Positions 1 to 10,492 of a DNA stretch of 64,000 bases are shown one piece after another (within the stretch, counting starts at the first letter, position 1; each line of letters opens with the position of its first letter). A program made the translations under genes and the position numbers. Under the pieces are notes generated by a model that was given only the letters and a program-made list of their open reading frames with translations, was not told where the DNA came from and made no database searches. Location: contig OX393569.1 of NCBI GenBank assembly GCA_947652115.1, forward strand, positions 21,192,773 to 21,256,772. The letters are read 5' to 3'. Source of the DNA: Blastomussa wellsi (taxonomy: Eukaryota; Cnidaria; Anthozoa; Scleractinia; Plerogyridae).

Positions 1-332
1 CAGTGTTTCTGTGATTTTATGAGCTAATTTACGTTTTATTAAAAGTTGTTATTGTGAAGTTAGGTTTTCACATGCCCGGCTGACCACTGATTTTAATGAA
101 ATTACTTTTCTCGGACAATCACTTCTACGTCAACGTAATTCAAGACCATTCAAGGTTAGGGGAAAAAGTAAAGCCTTGTCAGTTTTCGCATGTGCGTTTT
201 AAAGACCAAGGAATGTAAAGATCATTTATCTTAATATATGGCACATATTTATGGCGGGTAAAATTAATAGATATAATTCTTTAAGAATTAAAGAATGTCA
301 AATATCTATTTTTTTTTTCTCATGATAGCGCA

Positions 333-3300
333 ATGAGTCTTTCACAGGTTCAAGATGTCTCTGTTCAGGACATATGCAAAAGATTAAAGCCTCAAAAGCA
401 CTACGTAAGTTTTTTTCCACATGTCTTCACTTATAAATATATCATGTAATTCAACTAGTTGACAGGTCATGAAACGTATGGTAAATCCTCGAAAAAGCGT
501 CCTGAGTGTTTAATTTTTCGAATTTTGCGAGAAAGGAGAAGAAGCGAGGATTTAGGTACATGGGTCACGAGTCATGCGATCAGGATCAGAAAACCATTAT
601 TTCGATCGGTTCAGAAAATTTTGGTGGGAACGGCCGAGATCAGACTTTGCCACGTTTTTGGATGTTGGATCAGAATATTGGGCTATAAATGGGCGTTAAG
701 ACCATGGATTGTAATATTATTATTATGGTATTTGCCTTGCATATTTCAATCTATTTTCGTCCTCAACTTCATCATTCTCACTTTCTAAGAAGGCTTCTGT
801 CATTTGAATACTGGAATACTGCGGTTCTGAGGAGCTAGTATAATCGAGCTTTCGAATTCACGAGCTGCAGCGATCGTGCTACATATCTTGGCGTAGTTTT
901 TCCTGAACGATTTGAGATTTTTGCCTGATATGGTTTAATTATTCACTAGGTGTACTTCATACACGTTCATTGGCAAAATGGTCCTATTACTCCAGTGTAC
1001 AGAAGTTACAGCACTCTTCTTGAACTTCAGGTAAGGAGAGCTCTTATACATGTTATAGCAGTTTATGACTGAAGGAAACAAGAAGGCCCACTGGATCGGA
1101 GGAACCTTTTCAGGGTGTGGCTATAGACCACTTTGACTGGCCAATCACAATCGACACGGACAATCCAATGAACCAATCAAAACTAGAAGCGCGGGAAAAC
1201 GTGCACGCGCAAGTCACAATTGATTTTGGTTTTACTTCTGATTGGTTAAAAAAAGTGGCGAGAGATTTTTAAACCAATCATTTCGCATACTGTAATACAA
1301 CCCCCCGAGAGGGTACTCCCCTATATTAGGTATATAGGTATGTGCACACCCCACCAAAAATTACAAGGAGTACCCCCCGGGTACAAAACCAAAGCAAACA
1401 GGAATTACTCTACTTTAAACTTCGGCTTCCCAAGGTTTGCAAAGGCAGGCTACTTCAAATTTCATGATTAGCTGTACTTATATGAATTGGTTTTCTTTCT
1501 TTTCGCAGGACAGATTGTTAACAATAGAGGACTTCCTCTTAAATCAGAAGGATGAGCCCAATGCTGTAACTCTTCTCAAAAGTAATTTGAAGCTTTCTTG
1601 AAAATTACGTGGGTGAAAAAATAATACATAGTGTTTTGAACGTCTATTCTCACTAAAGCTTTTAACATAAAAATCATTTTCCTCAACAGGAAAGTCTTTT
1701 TGCGATAAATTTACAATTAAAAAGCGAGCCAAAGCACTCAAGAGAATGCCTGCTGTTGAGGAATTCCTTAAAGTAAGTTATACCAAAACTATGATAAAGC
1801 TACACTCTTTTCTTATAAGGAAACATTTTAGAAGAATATCGAGGCTGAATTTTGCGGAATTTAAAGGTTATTTTAAGAACAAACCTGAGGCTGAGATTGT
1901 GTAAAGAATATAATTTCGTACTAGCCAACAAAACGAAAAACTTTTCCCAAGCTATAACCAAATGTTTAATGATGTACATGTAATGTGTATGTGCAGAATA
2001 ATCGAAAACATACGTACAATGCAAGACATGAACATATCTAGACACCCGGCGAACACTTGTAATTGACGCCCCAATACATTCTAAAACAATATTACAAGAA
2101 TATTTTCAGCCTATAAAATCGGCAAAAAATAAGAATATTCAGCCTTGGCTGGCAAAACAATATTCTTGTTAAAATAAGAGTGTAGATAAGCCAAACACGT
2201 TTATTCATCAGTTAATTGAATAATTCATTCACTGCAAGATTCTTTTGATAGTGTCTGTCCAATCACACTGGACACGTGGTACAAGTAGGTCGCTAACTAG
2301 CCCAGTCCATGAACGTTCTCTTCGGCGGGTCCTATAAATACGGGTTGAACCCAGACGCGAGAGAAGAGAGAGTCCAGGATAACTTCCTTGCGCATTTTAT
2401 ATACGGTGTACGCAGCATGTTACGTAAGGGAGAGTTCAGGGATTTGACTAGTCGCTAACATACTGATTAGTTTCTAATTAACCTGCGCTTTCTGTAAGCT
2501 ATCCGTAAGTTGCACCGCTTGAATGTATATAACATGTTCAAACTTGCGGGAGGTTCATACCTAAACATCATCTCTTTTGCTGTAGTCTATAGTTCACCGT
2601 CCACCACACATCTCTGGGTCGGATCCCGTGATTAATTTTTTCCATCCGCTGCCGGAAGATCTTATTGAATTGGATTACGAACAAACGCGGTAAGTCTGCA
2701 TATCTAAAATCATATCTAAAATGTATTTTTAATTAACCAGGAAACATCTATTGGGAAAGGTTATTTTCGTCGTGTTGTTTTATTTATTATTTCTTCTTTA
2801 GGAAATTTACGAGGCTAATAATGACTCTAGACTTTCTAAAAGCCTTTTCCTGCATATGTTGGCAATCACGACTTCACCGCTCGAAGGTCACAAAAACAGG
2901 TTGACTTGAAGCATGTCTCCGATCACTCCTTTATAAGCACTTAGATCGCCAAATGATACTTCTTTCTTTCTAAGAAGACCCGTAAGCAGTACTGAACTGA
3001 CCTCGTATTCTTCGATTTCCTTTTATTAGAACGTTTCACAGCATGGAGAGACAAGGAACAAAATCCAAATGTAAGATGACTTACAGTTGTTTTTATATTC
3101 GTCGGTTATTTGCTGCCTTTTGATAATAGGCCGCTTTGCCTCACTTTCTAATTTTTAATGAAAATGGGTTTGATTTGGGTGAAAAGAGACGTGCTGGTCA
3201 AATCATGTTTGCTCGAAGACTCGTTTTGACACAGAGACAAGAGGTAACACAGGAATGGCTTATTTGAAGACGATCCTTCTTTAGCAAAACAACTAATGCT

Positions 3301-6300
3301 TCAACTGGTACGTAAAACATGGGCAAAATGTCAGTTGCACACACATGTCACTGAGGGCTCAACTGTTGCATAATCTTTCCTTTGAGACTGCAATGCAATG
3401 GCTCTCGCCAGTCCGTGGCGATCTAATCATGCCTAAATGGAGATCTGGATATGAGATGACCATGTGGGTTAAAGGAGAAAGTACATTGTTGATCACTCAG
3501 ATAACCTTTTATCGTTTAGATATACACCATATATCGGAGCCAATCTTACTGGAGCAGTACGTGGCTATCTCGGACTACACTAGACGGGAAGCAAGTGACA
3601 TCAGCCTTAAAGCTGGGAACGTTGTGGACGTAATTGAGAGAAACGAACATGGTGGGTAATCTGGACTCGTTAAGCGGTCTGGGTTCTAGCCCTAGTCACG
3701 AGAGTCGCTATGCGTTGTTCTTGAGCATTAGATGGTCATAGTTGCTTTCTCCATCCAGGATCGGAATATAAATAGTTATCAGCGAATTGTTTAGGCTGAT
3801 TAGGCAACAAATAGACTGTGATAGACCACCATCTCATCTATTTGTAATGCCACCATTCATTTCCTGCCATACAAAAGAGACAGAGCGTAAGGGGTCTAAG
3901 AGCCATCTGATTGGAATAGACCTTGATTTTGATACCCTACCCAAAATAGACTCAATTCCGTTCTCAATAAGTTCTGGTACTGCTTCTTCTGTCTGCCCTC
4001 TTTTCACTAACATAAACAGTATAGCTGTACCTTTAATATTTTAAATTAGGTCAATGAAACGGATTTTCTTGTTGTTATTCAATACTGTATTTTTCCCTTT
4101 TACTTTATTAGTTAATTTCTGTCTTCGTATACCTTTTTAATTCGGCTATTATAAACTGCAAGAGCCTAAAACAGTAAACGGACCATTTAAAAGCAAATAG
4201 GCCTCCATATTCTTATATGGATTTTGGTTCAGCATTTGGAAGTATTCGGTGATCGAGTGCTTACGTCATCCATCAATTACAAATTCCTGAGCGGTGCACC
4301 CCCTCCAGAGAAAAATCCTGGATGTGCTATTGTCGTATGATTACAATGTCACTATCCCTGTTTTGTATTTGTTATTAAAGGTTGGTGGTTTGTTGACCTT
4401 GACAATGAGCTTGGCTGGGTCCCAGCCTCCTATCTTGAACCCCGGGACGGCAGCATGGATGATCAAGTACTGGAGACGTTTGACGAAGGAGAAGGTATGG
4501 AATGGAAAGACTTGTTTGTTTCCATAGCAACATTCGCACGTGTTTTACTTAAACATGCATCGAATACGACAAATCAATTCTATAACTTATCTCAACTTCC
4601 ACAGAGGAAACTTACATTACCATGGCAGCGTACAAGCCTCAACTGGAAGACGAGGTTGGGTTTGAGATGGGAAAGATTGTTAAAGTTATTCAAAAAAATC
4701 TGGATGGATGGTGCTTTGTGAAGTAAGTTTTATATTTACATGTAAATACGGTTTTAGTTTGGAAAATTCCGGTTTTTCGTGGGCTGACTTTGGACGACAT
4801 TTTATCATACAGCTAGCTGTACGTGTACACGTATACCAAGGAATTGAAGAATAATTATCAGTACAAGTAACATATCTACTTTAGTGGCTTCAGTTATCAT
4901 GATAACAGATTTAGCATTGAACTCGATAAAGGACCAGAAACCTCTAAATTATACAATATGTTTAATTCACGGGCCACAAGACGTATGGAAGGTAAAGGTG
5001 GGCCAGGGCTCGAACTCGAATCTCCTGATCCGGAGTCCAGCACGCTAACCATGCATTAGGCTACCAACTAGGCCAACACTCGCATAGACCCACACAAGAC
5101 ACAAGGAAGATTATTGCGCAATTCTAGACCTCCCTCTAGGTGTATAAGACCATGTTCTCTTGATATGACGGAATGAGGTATCACACTGCGCTTTAGCCTT
5201 GGGATGAGTCTAGTTGAAGTCGAATGCCCAAAAACCAAGTGCCGCACTACCCGCCGCGCATGTCAAATAATTGTTTTACAGACCTGCCATGCTTCATGTA
5301 ACCAGACACCATTTTGCACTGTAGGTTGGAACAACAGGAAGGGTGGGCACCAGCGATGTTTCTGAGAGAAATAGCCTCGTCTCAACACAACGCAAGACAG
5401 AAAGGAAAACACGCAGCAGTTAGAGCGATGCTTAGAGATACACGTCTAAATAGTATTTCTGTTGTTGCTGGTGAGCTATGGCCCTAGAGCTTGACAGCAT
5501 TTGTTAGTTAGGCGGTCAGATTGTTGTGAGTGTCGTTGTTAGCAAGTCTCTAGCCACAAGGGGGAAAGAGCCATGCAGTTGCGAACTTTCAAAAATCCTA
5601 CACGAGGCACAGGTCATCTGCCAGAACTGCAGCCGTCTGTAAATCCTGTACTGGACTGTTTAGCCACAGGCAACGCTGCAACACTGCGCTACTCCATGGA
5701 CCTTATAGGGCCCTAGTCAGCCTCCGCCATTTTCGATGCTATCGAAATTATGAAACTGTATGGTGAAGCGAAATCTTATTGCATTGCTGTGAGTTATGTT
5801 ACTGCAAGTGTTGACTACCAATTTAGCAAGTTTGTCAGTGCTCTCTTTCGTTTCGATACGCTCAGCGTAAAATATAATACTGAACTCTCGCTTGTAAACA
5901 ATAACAAAAGGTGTGGCTGACTAGGGCCCTTTAAGTCGGAAGGATGCCTATTAAGTCAGAACAAATTGTCGCTAGACTAGTCATAGCGGCTGTAGATGTT
6001 TTATCTACATTTGAATTTGGTCTACTGATTGGAAAATTATGTCAGTCAGTTATGTTTGTGCCATTATAATATCCACCCATTCCTCTGCCCCTTTTACTCT
6101 AGCTCTCTTCTTTCCTTACGACTCTCCTGCTTCAATCAGAAAATTGCCACAACACATTTCTCAACTAAAAGCCTAAACTGAATTAATGAACTGCAATCCA
6201 GTCCATTCAGCAGCTCAGTCACCGCTAAAAGTCTTTACCCAGGGTAGCAGACGAATTTTGTCGCGTGCGTGGAATAAGATTGTAGGTGTTGTTTGCCTGA

Positions 6301-8396
6301 CGGCTGATTTCCAGTGACTGACTGTAATCGTTGCCATTATGTGGAGCTAAGACGGAATCCATCAGGAAGTAGAGTAATATTTATTTTAGTTGGACAAAAA
6401 TCGAGTACCAGAACAATTTAAATCATATTGCATTATTTTCCACCCTTAATAAAAGGTAAAGATGAAATTAATTATCCGTGATAACACCGACAACAATTTC
6501 TTATCAGAGCCCGAGAAAATGAATTTTAAAGATCACAAGCTATAGGCAAAAGCTTACGTGTAGCCATTTTGTAAAATCGCCTTTAAGCGATTCAGTGGTA
6601 TTAGTGATGAAACTTCGAAACTTGTTTTCGATGTTTCAGTGTTGTTGGAAAATATTTCTTTTGATAAGATATCTGTAAATAATTTTGGTAGATAATTTTG
6701 TCCAGTAAATACTCGAAGTCCTGGCGGATTCCGTCTTAATAATTCCTGGCTTGGTGTTTCCAGGGAGAAGACAGACGTGGGATCCACGAGCAAGGAAACA
6801 AACCGTGGTAAGTATAATTATTTAGAAAACAGTCCTAAGAAAATACGCGCGCTGATTGGTTAAAAATCGTGTTTCTATTTAAGCAATAGACCACAAGTTT
6901 CTATGGTTTATAAGCTGATAAACCACGCGGGATGCAAAGAAAATTTACATTTTGATAATCAAGTTGTTTTCCTTTTTCTCGTCGCGGTGTTTTATAAAAG
7001 AAAAAGCTGTGGGAACACGAGCCGTATTTCTCGTTCTATTTCTTAAACGTTGAATTTTATTCCACAGAGCTTGACTGATCTCAAGCATTTAAATTTCTAA
7101 TATTCTCTTTAGAAGATGAAGATTCCTGAGCATGGAGCAAACCAAGTTGAATCAAGTTCTACAGCTAGAGAAGACAGCTTTACCAGCAAGCCTGCAAGAT
7201 CGTACGTAAACTTGGAATTCCATGAAGTTACGAAACGAGCAGCAGGTAAGCGGAATCACCCTCGCCAGAAACTGGATCCTAATGAGGTGAGAGCAGGCTG
7301 TAGATTTGGGAAAGAGTCAAACAGCGTAAAAGAAACCGCTGAACATTCCAACAACGGGCTGCTCGACGGTGATAGACTCATAAAACCACGCCCGTTATCA
7401 CTTGTTCCAGAGGAGGGTCATGAAACTGTGTCCCGCGGAACGAGTCCTATTCCAAGCCCGCTGTTAGGTAGAGACTCCCGCAACTCGGGTGGCACACGTT
7501 TTCCTTTGGATGAAATTGTTCTCGGCTACCCGTCAGAAACCCCGAATGAAGAAGAAAACATGGAACATCCGATCCAAGATCCTGAAACTGCAGGCACACC
7601 AGAATTAGAAAATGTTGTTACTGATTCACGCAGCGACAGAAAAGAAGAGCTAGAACTGGAGCATGAAGGAGGAGATGAAGGTGAAGAAGAAGACGAGGGC
7701 GACGACTACACAGAAAACATGCCAGAATTGGTAAGCAACAAGTTTTACGCCATGGGTTCGTACGAGAAAGAAGAAGACCAGGAAGTCAATTTGCGAGAAA
7801 ATGCCGAGGTTGAAGTTCTCGAGGAATCCGAGGGGGGTTGGTGGCTGGTTCGAACTTCAAGTCACTCTGTAGGCTGGGCACCATCAAATTTCCTGGAGAA
7901 AGTTCAGAGTCTTAAAGGAAGTATGCAGGATGGTAGCGAAAAGGATCTGCTGGACGAAAACTTTATTGAGGTGATACCGATAAGGCCGCCCAAGTCCCCC
8001 AGAGTTCTCAAGATGGCGCACGATATGTGTATTGAGAAGAACTTTTGGTATTTTATCCAGAAAGGTAAAGAAATGGACACTTGTCCACTTGATGAGAACG
8101 CTAATCCTCAAAACGATAGCAGTTTAAATGAAAAGAAAAAGCAGCCGACTTCTGATGCAAAAGAAAATAACAATAACGTTATGACTTTCACATTTGACGA
8201 TTACGAATGCGATCCTGACAGAGGAGTTTGCACGAGGAAAAGCCACAAATCCGCAGGTGTTAAATACATGCCCAGCAATAACGTCCCTGACCACGAACAC
8301 CTCCATTGCGATGTCGCGGCTGTTGTCATTGAAAGATCAGAAAGTGTGCCAAGTTTAGCCGAGTCAGAGGATTTTGATGACTTGCCTTCCGATTGA
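333..8396 (+). CDS. SH3PXD2: SH3 and PX domain scaffold (Tks/SH3PXD2-like), 12 coding exons
   Basis: Coding exons: 333-404, 950-1030, 1509-1581, 1690-1772, 2586-2689, 3030-3070, 3520-3651, 4381-4494, 4605-4722, 5325-5470, 6764-6807, 7113-8396; 763 aa, phases consistent throughout. Residues ~5-135 form a PX domain (KHYVYFIHVHW, then RPPHISGSDPV). SH3-1 spans ~161-220 (LEQYVAISDY ... GWVPASYLEP), SH3-2 ~236-291 (YITMAAY ... EGWAPAMFL) and SH3-3 ~542-596 in the last exon (NKFYAMGSYEKEE ... VGWAPSNFLEKV). A Glu/Asp-rich stretch precedes SH3-3. Family knowledge: Tks4/Tks5 are phosphoinositide-binding adaptors of podosomes/invadopodia and NADPH-oxidase organisers; the vertebrate proteins have four or five SH3 domains, this one three. 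The N-terminus aligns with the vertebrate start, so ATG 333 is favoured; an acceptor-like AG at 327-328 suggests a 5'UTR intron. Possible poly(A) hexamers ATTAAA lie at 8668-8680. Exon 3/4 borders (short residual PX segment) are the least certain. Confidence 0.88.
1301..1380. repeat. short GGAGTACCCCC-ended foldback repeat
   Basis: The left end carries GAGGGTACTCCC and the right end GGAGTACCCCCCGG in inverted orientation, enclosing 'ggtatataggtatgtgc'. The same ends and core recur at 24618-24943 and, degenerately, near 17300 and 57071. It lies in intron 2 of the SH3PXD2-like gene. Confidence 0.6.
2333..2340 (+). promoter_or_regulatory. TATA-box-like TATAAATA in intron 4 (possible internal promoter)
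   Basis: TATAAATA sits in a GC-richer block (about 2250-2420) inside intron 4 of the SH3PXD2-like gene, followed by a purine-rich GAGAGAAGAGAGAG tract. It lies 250 bp upstream of the exon that completes PX and precedes all SH3 exons. It could be an internal promoter, or part of a solo LTR or other mobile element. Nothing in the sequence proves transcription. Confidence 0.2.
4985..5080 (-). repeat. tRNA-derived SINE head
   Basis: On the minus strand it reads as a tRNA-like module: A-box-like TAGTTGGTAGCC..GGTTAGCG and B-box-like GAGTTCGAGCCC. A 'ctggactccggatcagga' anticodon-arm-like stretch lies between them. The arms do not pair well enough for a functional tRNA. It lies in intron 9 of the SH3PXD2-like gene. 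Confidence 0.5.
5705..5932. mobile_element. MITE family A, copy 1 (AGGGCCCTAGTCAGCC ends)
   Basis: Perfect 16-bp terminal inverted repeats, agggccctagtcagcc at 5707-5722 and ggctgactagggccct at 5915-5930, enclose an AT-rich non-coding core. A second copy with clearly similar core sequence and order is at 63040-63251. There is no ORF, so it is non-autonomous. It is inserted in intron 10 of the SH3PXD2-like gene. Confidence 0.85.
6348..6738. mobile_element. MITE family B, copy 1 (TA + AGACGGAATCC ends)
   Basis: Ends are TAAGACGGAATCC (6348-6360) and GGATTCCGTCTTA (6726-6738), a perfect 13-bp inverted repeat whose outer TA suits the TA target duplication of Tc1/mariner-type elements. The core is AT-rich and non-coding. 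The right end lies only 25 bp before the acceptor of the exon at 6764. A second, internally enlarged copy is at 30078-30694. Confidence 0.85.
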
Positions 8397-9342
8397 ATAG
8401 CTGTCGAAAGGCATGCTGGGACTAGCTAGGCCAGGCCTTGATCGACGCGAGCAAAAATAAGTTTGTGATCACAGAAATCGTGAATGCAAACGTGGGGGAA
8501 GCCTTCACCCATTTGTATCCACCTTGTACATGGTTATGACAGAACCCGATATCTGCAATACCGTAGAATTCCCGGAAGTAACATTTACTACGTTTTTTGC
8601 CCCTGCTAACAAGTTCGAAAAATACCAAACTTTCAGGCTATAACAGCGTTTAGGTGTCTGTTATCGAATTAAAAATTAAAAAGTAATCATAAATATTCCC
8701 AACCTAACTTTAATGCAGGAGGGCACAGGAAGACTTAAATTCCAGGCTAATATAAATGGCATAGACCGATATTGACCTCTCGGCCAAGTTGTTAACGTTT
8801 GATCCAATATTCGTCAGTCAACTGAATCGCTTATTGAATAGGGCTTGTCACTGTGTTGGTGCCTTGTGGTGTATGCGGTATTTACTTTTTATTAACCGAT
8901 CGCTACGGCCGTTCTCGTAGTATATCGCCCGAGGTCTTTCTGGTACTGTTCGTCAAAGAGAGTTACAGGGTCAATATTTTCCCAGCAAAGCCGTGGGCAT
9001 CACTAATTATTAGTATATAGAAACCATGTATATATCTGATCTTGAAAGCAGCACACCATAGACTCAGTCAAAAGCTAAAGAAAGGAGAAAAGGAACTACT
9101 GAAATTTCGAAGTCATGTTTAAAATCCAAGTCATACTTCATGAACAGAACATTCAGTGGCTTTCAGTTAGCTTTTATTTCTACTAACTTCGACTATACAA
9201 ACAATATAGATTTTCATTTTAAGACCGCAATCTACAAATAAAAATATTTTCCCCGATTTCATTAAAATTCATATCGCTGACACCTTAGCTAATAATCGCC
9301 TTTAATACAAACGCATAAAAAGGTAAAGTCTGCATAAGAGCC

Positions 9343-9560
9343 TAGTGGCCAATCAGGCCGGAGCGTATCCCCGTTTCCTTAGCATGAAGCGACAGACAGT
9401 ATTCATACTCCCCCTGGATGGGATGCTAGTCCATCGCAGGGTTACCTCCCAACATTATTTCGCCGGTACCCATTTATACACCTGGGTGAAGAGAGGCACT
9501 GTGCGAGTAAAAAGAACACAACGCAGTGCCCCGGCCGAGGCTTGAACCCGGACCGTCCGA
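9343..9560 (+). repeat. SINE-like repeat ('gatgggatgctagtcca' family), copy 1
   Basis: It contains 'gatgggatgctagtccat', 'cgcagggttacctccca' and 'ccggtacccatttataca', then a tRNA-like 'cttgaacccggaccgtcc' segment. Related copies occur inverted at 41226-41400 and 44510-44640, so it is a dispersed family within this window. No coding potential. Confidence 0.7.
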
Positions 9561-10041
9561 TTTGGAGTCCAAACTGGTATAAAGACGGCCTTTACATATA
9601 AGCCACACTCCAATGAGTGACAGCACAAAGTGCTTTTAAGCAATGTCAGTTGTTCCAAAATCATACCATTAAAGAACCTCTCTTGTTCATACTGTACGAA
9701 GTGAGTCACAAGGCCTCCATCAATTATATATTCCAATATGCCTTACCTTGCCTTAGCTTGATTGTGGCGTGGTATTCGGTAAGAATTAAACGCGGGTTTT
9801 ATTCCACTGGTTTTAGTTCAATTAAAATCATCTAAACCGATAGCGAAACCCACGAGGTATAGAAGTTGATTGGTCCCAGCCGAAGTTTTCGTTCATGAAA
9901 GTGTTTTAGGATCACCGGTTTTCACCCTTGCCGAAAGCTTCAAATCGTTCGCTATTCCGGTTTGCTTGTCTGATTTGTGCCTGAGTTAATGACGTCACCA
10001 CACGCTTCGCTATTTGTTTAGTGCGATCGTCGGGTGAGAAC

Positions 10042-10355
10042 ATTCTCGTCCCCATAGCCCTTTTCGTTTCTCTTAGCCGACACGAGAAATGAATGGCTCT
10101 GGGGACATAGGATTTCCCATTTCCAGTCCGAGATTCTTGGATTTCCGGACTTCATGTATATAGTATTGGTGTTTCTACATGTTGTGTGCTGCGACCGGCG
10201 AATATTTTGACTTCCGTTCAAGATTTCTTTGTCCTCAAACAGCTAATATATATATTTTTTGGAAAATCCTATGTCCCCAGAGCCCTTCGTTTTTCGTGTC
10301 AAGGGCCCAGCCGGCTAAGAGAAACGGAAAGGGCTAACATGGGGACGAGAATGGA
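10042..10355. mobile_element. foldback element with 8-bp flanking duplication
   Basis: Inverted ends are attctcgtccccat (10042-10055) and atggggacgagaat (10339-10352). Pairing continues inward imperfectly through 'tttctcttagccg'/'cggctaagagaaa' and 'ggctctggggacatag'/'ctatgtccccagag'. The element is flanked by GTGAGAAC at 10034-10041 and 10356-10363, an 8-bp direct repeat typical of hAT-type insertion. No transposase ORF. Confidence 0.8.
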
Positions 10356-10454
10356 GTGAGAACTGCTGAAGTACTTAACGATCTACTGCTCCTGGTCCAG
10401 GGTGCAAATACTATTATACTAAAGCCTTAAAGTTCCTTTTAAAAACACAGCTAC

Positions 10455-10460
10455 TTTATT
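10455..10460 (-). terminator. candidate poly(A) signal AATAAA of UNC93A
   Basis: AATAAA on the minus strand lies 32 nt downstream of the UNC93A-like stop codon. It implies a very short 3'UTR if used. Confidence 0.45.
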
Positions 10461-10492
10461 ATGAAGCTGCGAATACCGGAACAGTGCCACCT

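Larger units (their letters stand above)
8397..10492. other. intergenic: 3' ends of convergent SH3PXD2-like and UNC93A genes
   Basis: No coding exon is supported here. It holds the 3'UTR of the upstream gene, a SINE-like unit (9343-9560) and a foldback element (10042-10355). The remaining ~1.2 kb shows nothing recognisable. Confidence 0.6.

Noticed and set aside
459..788. 109-codon ORF in intron 1 of the SH3PXD2-like gene
   Set aside because: The flanking exons join in frame without it and it has no recognisable domain or splice context.
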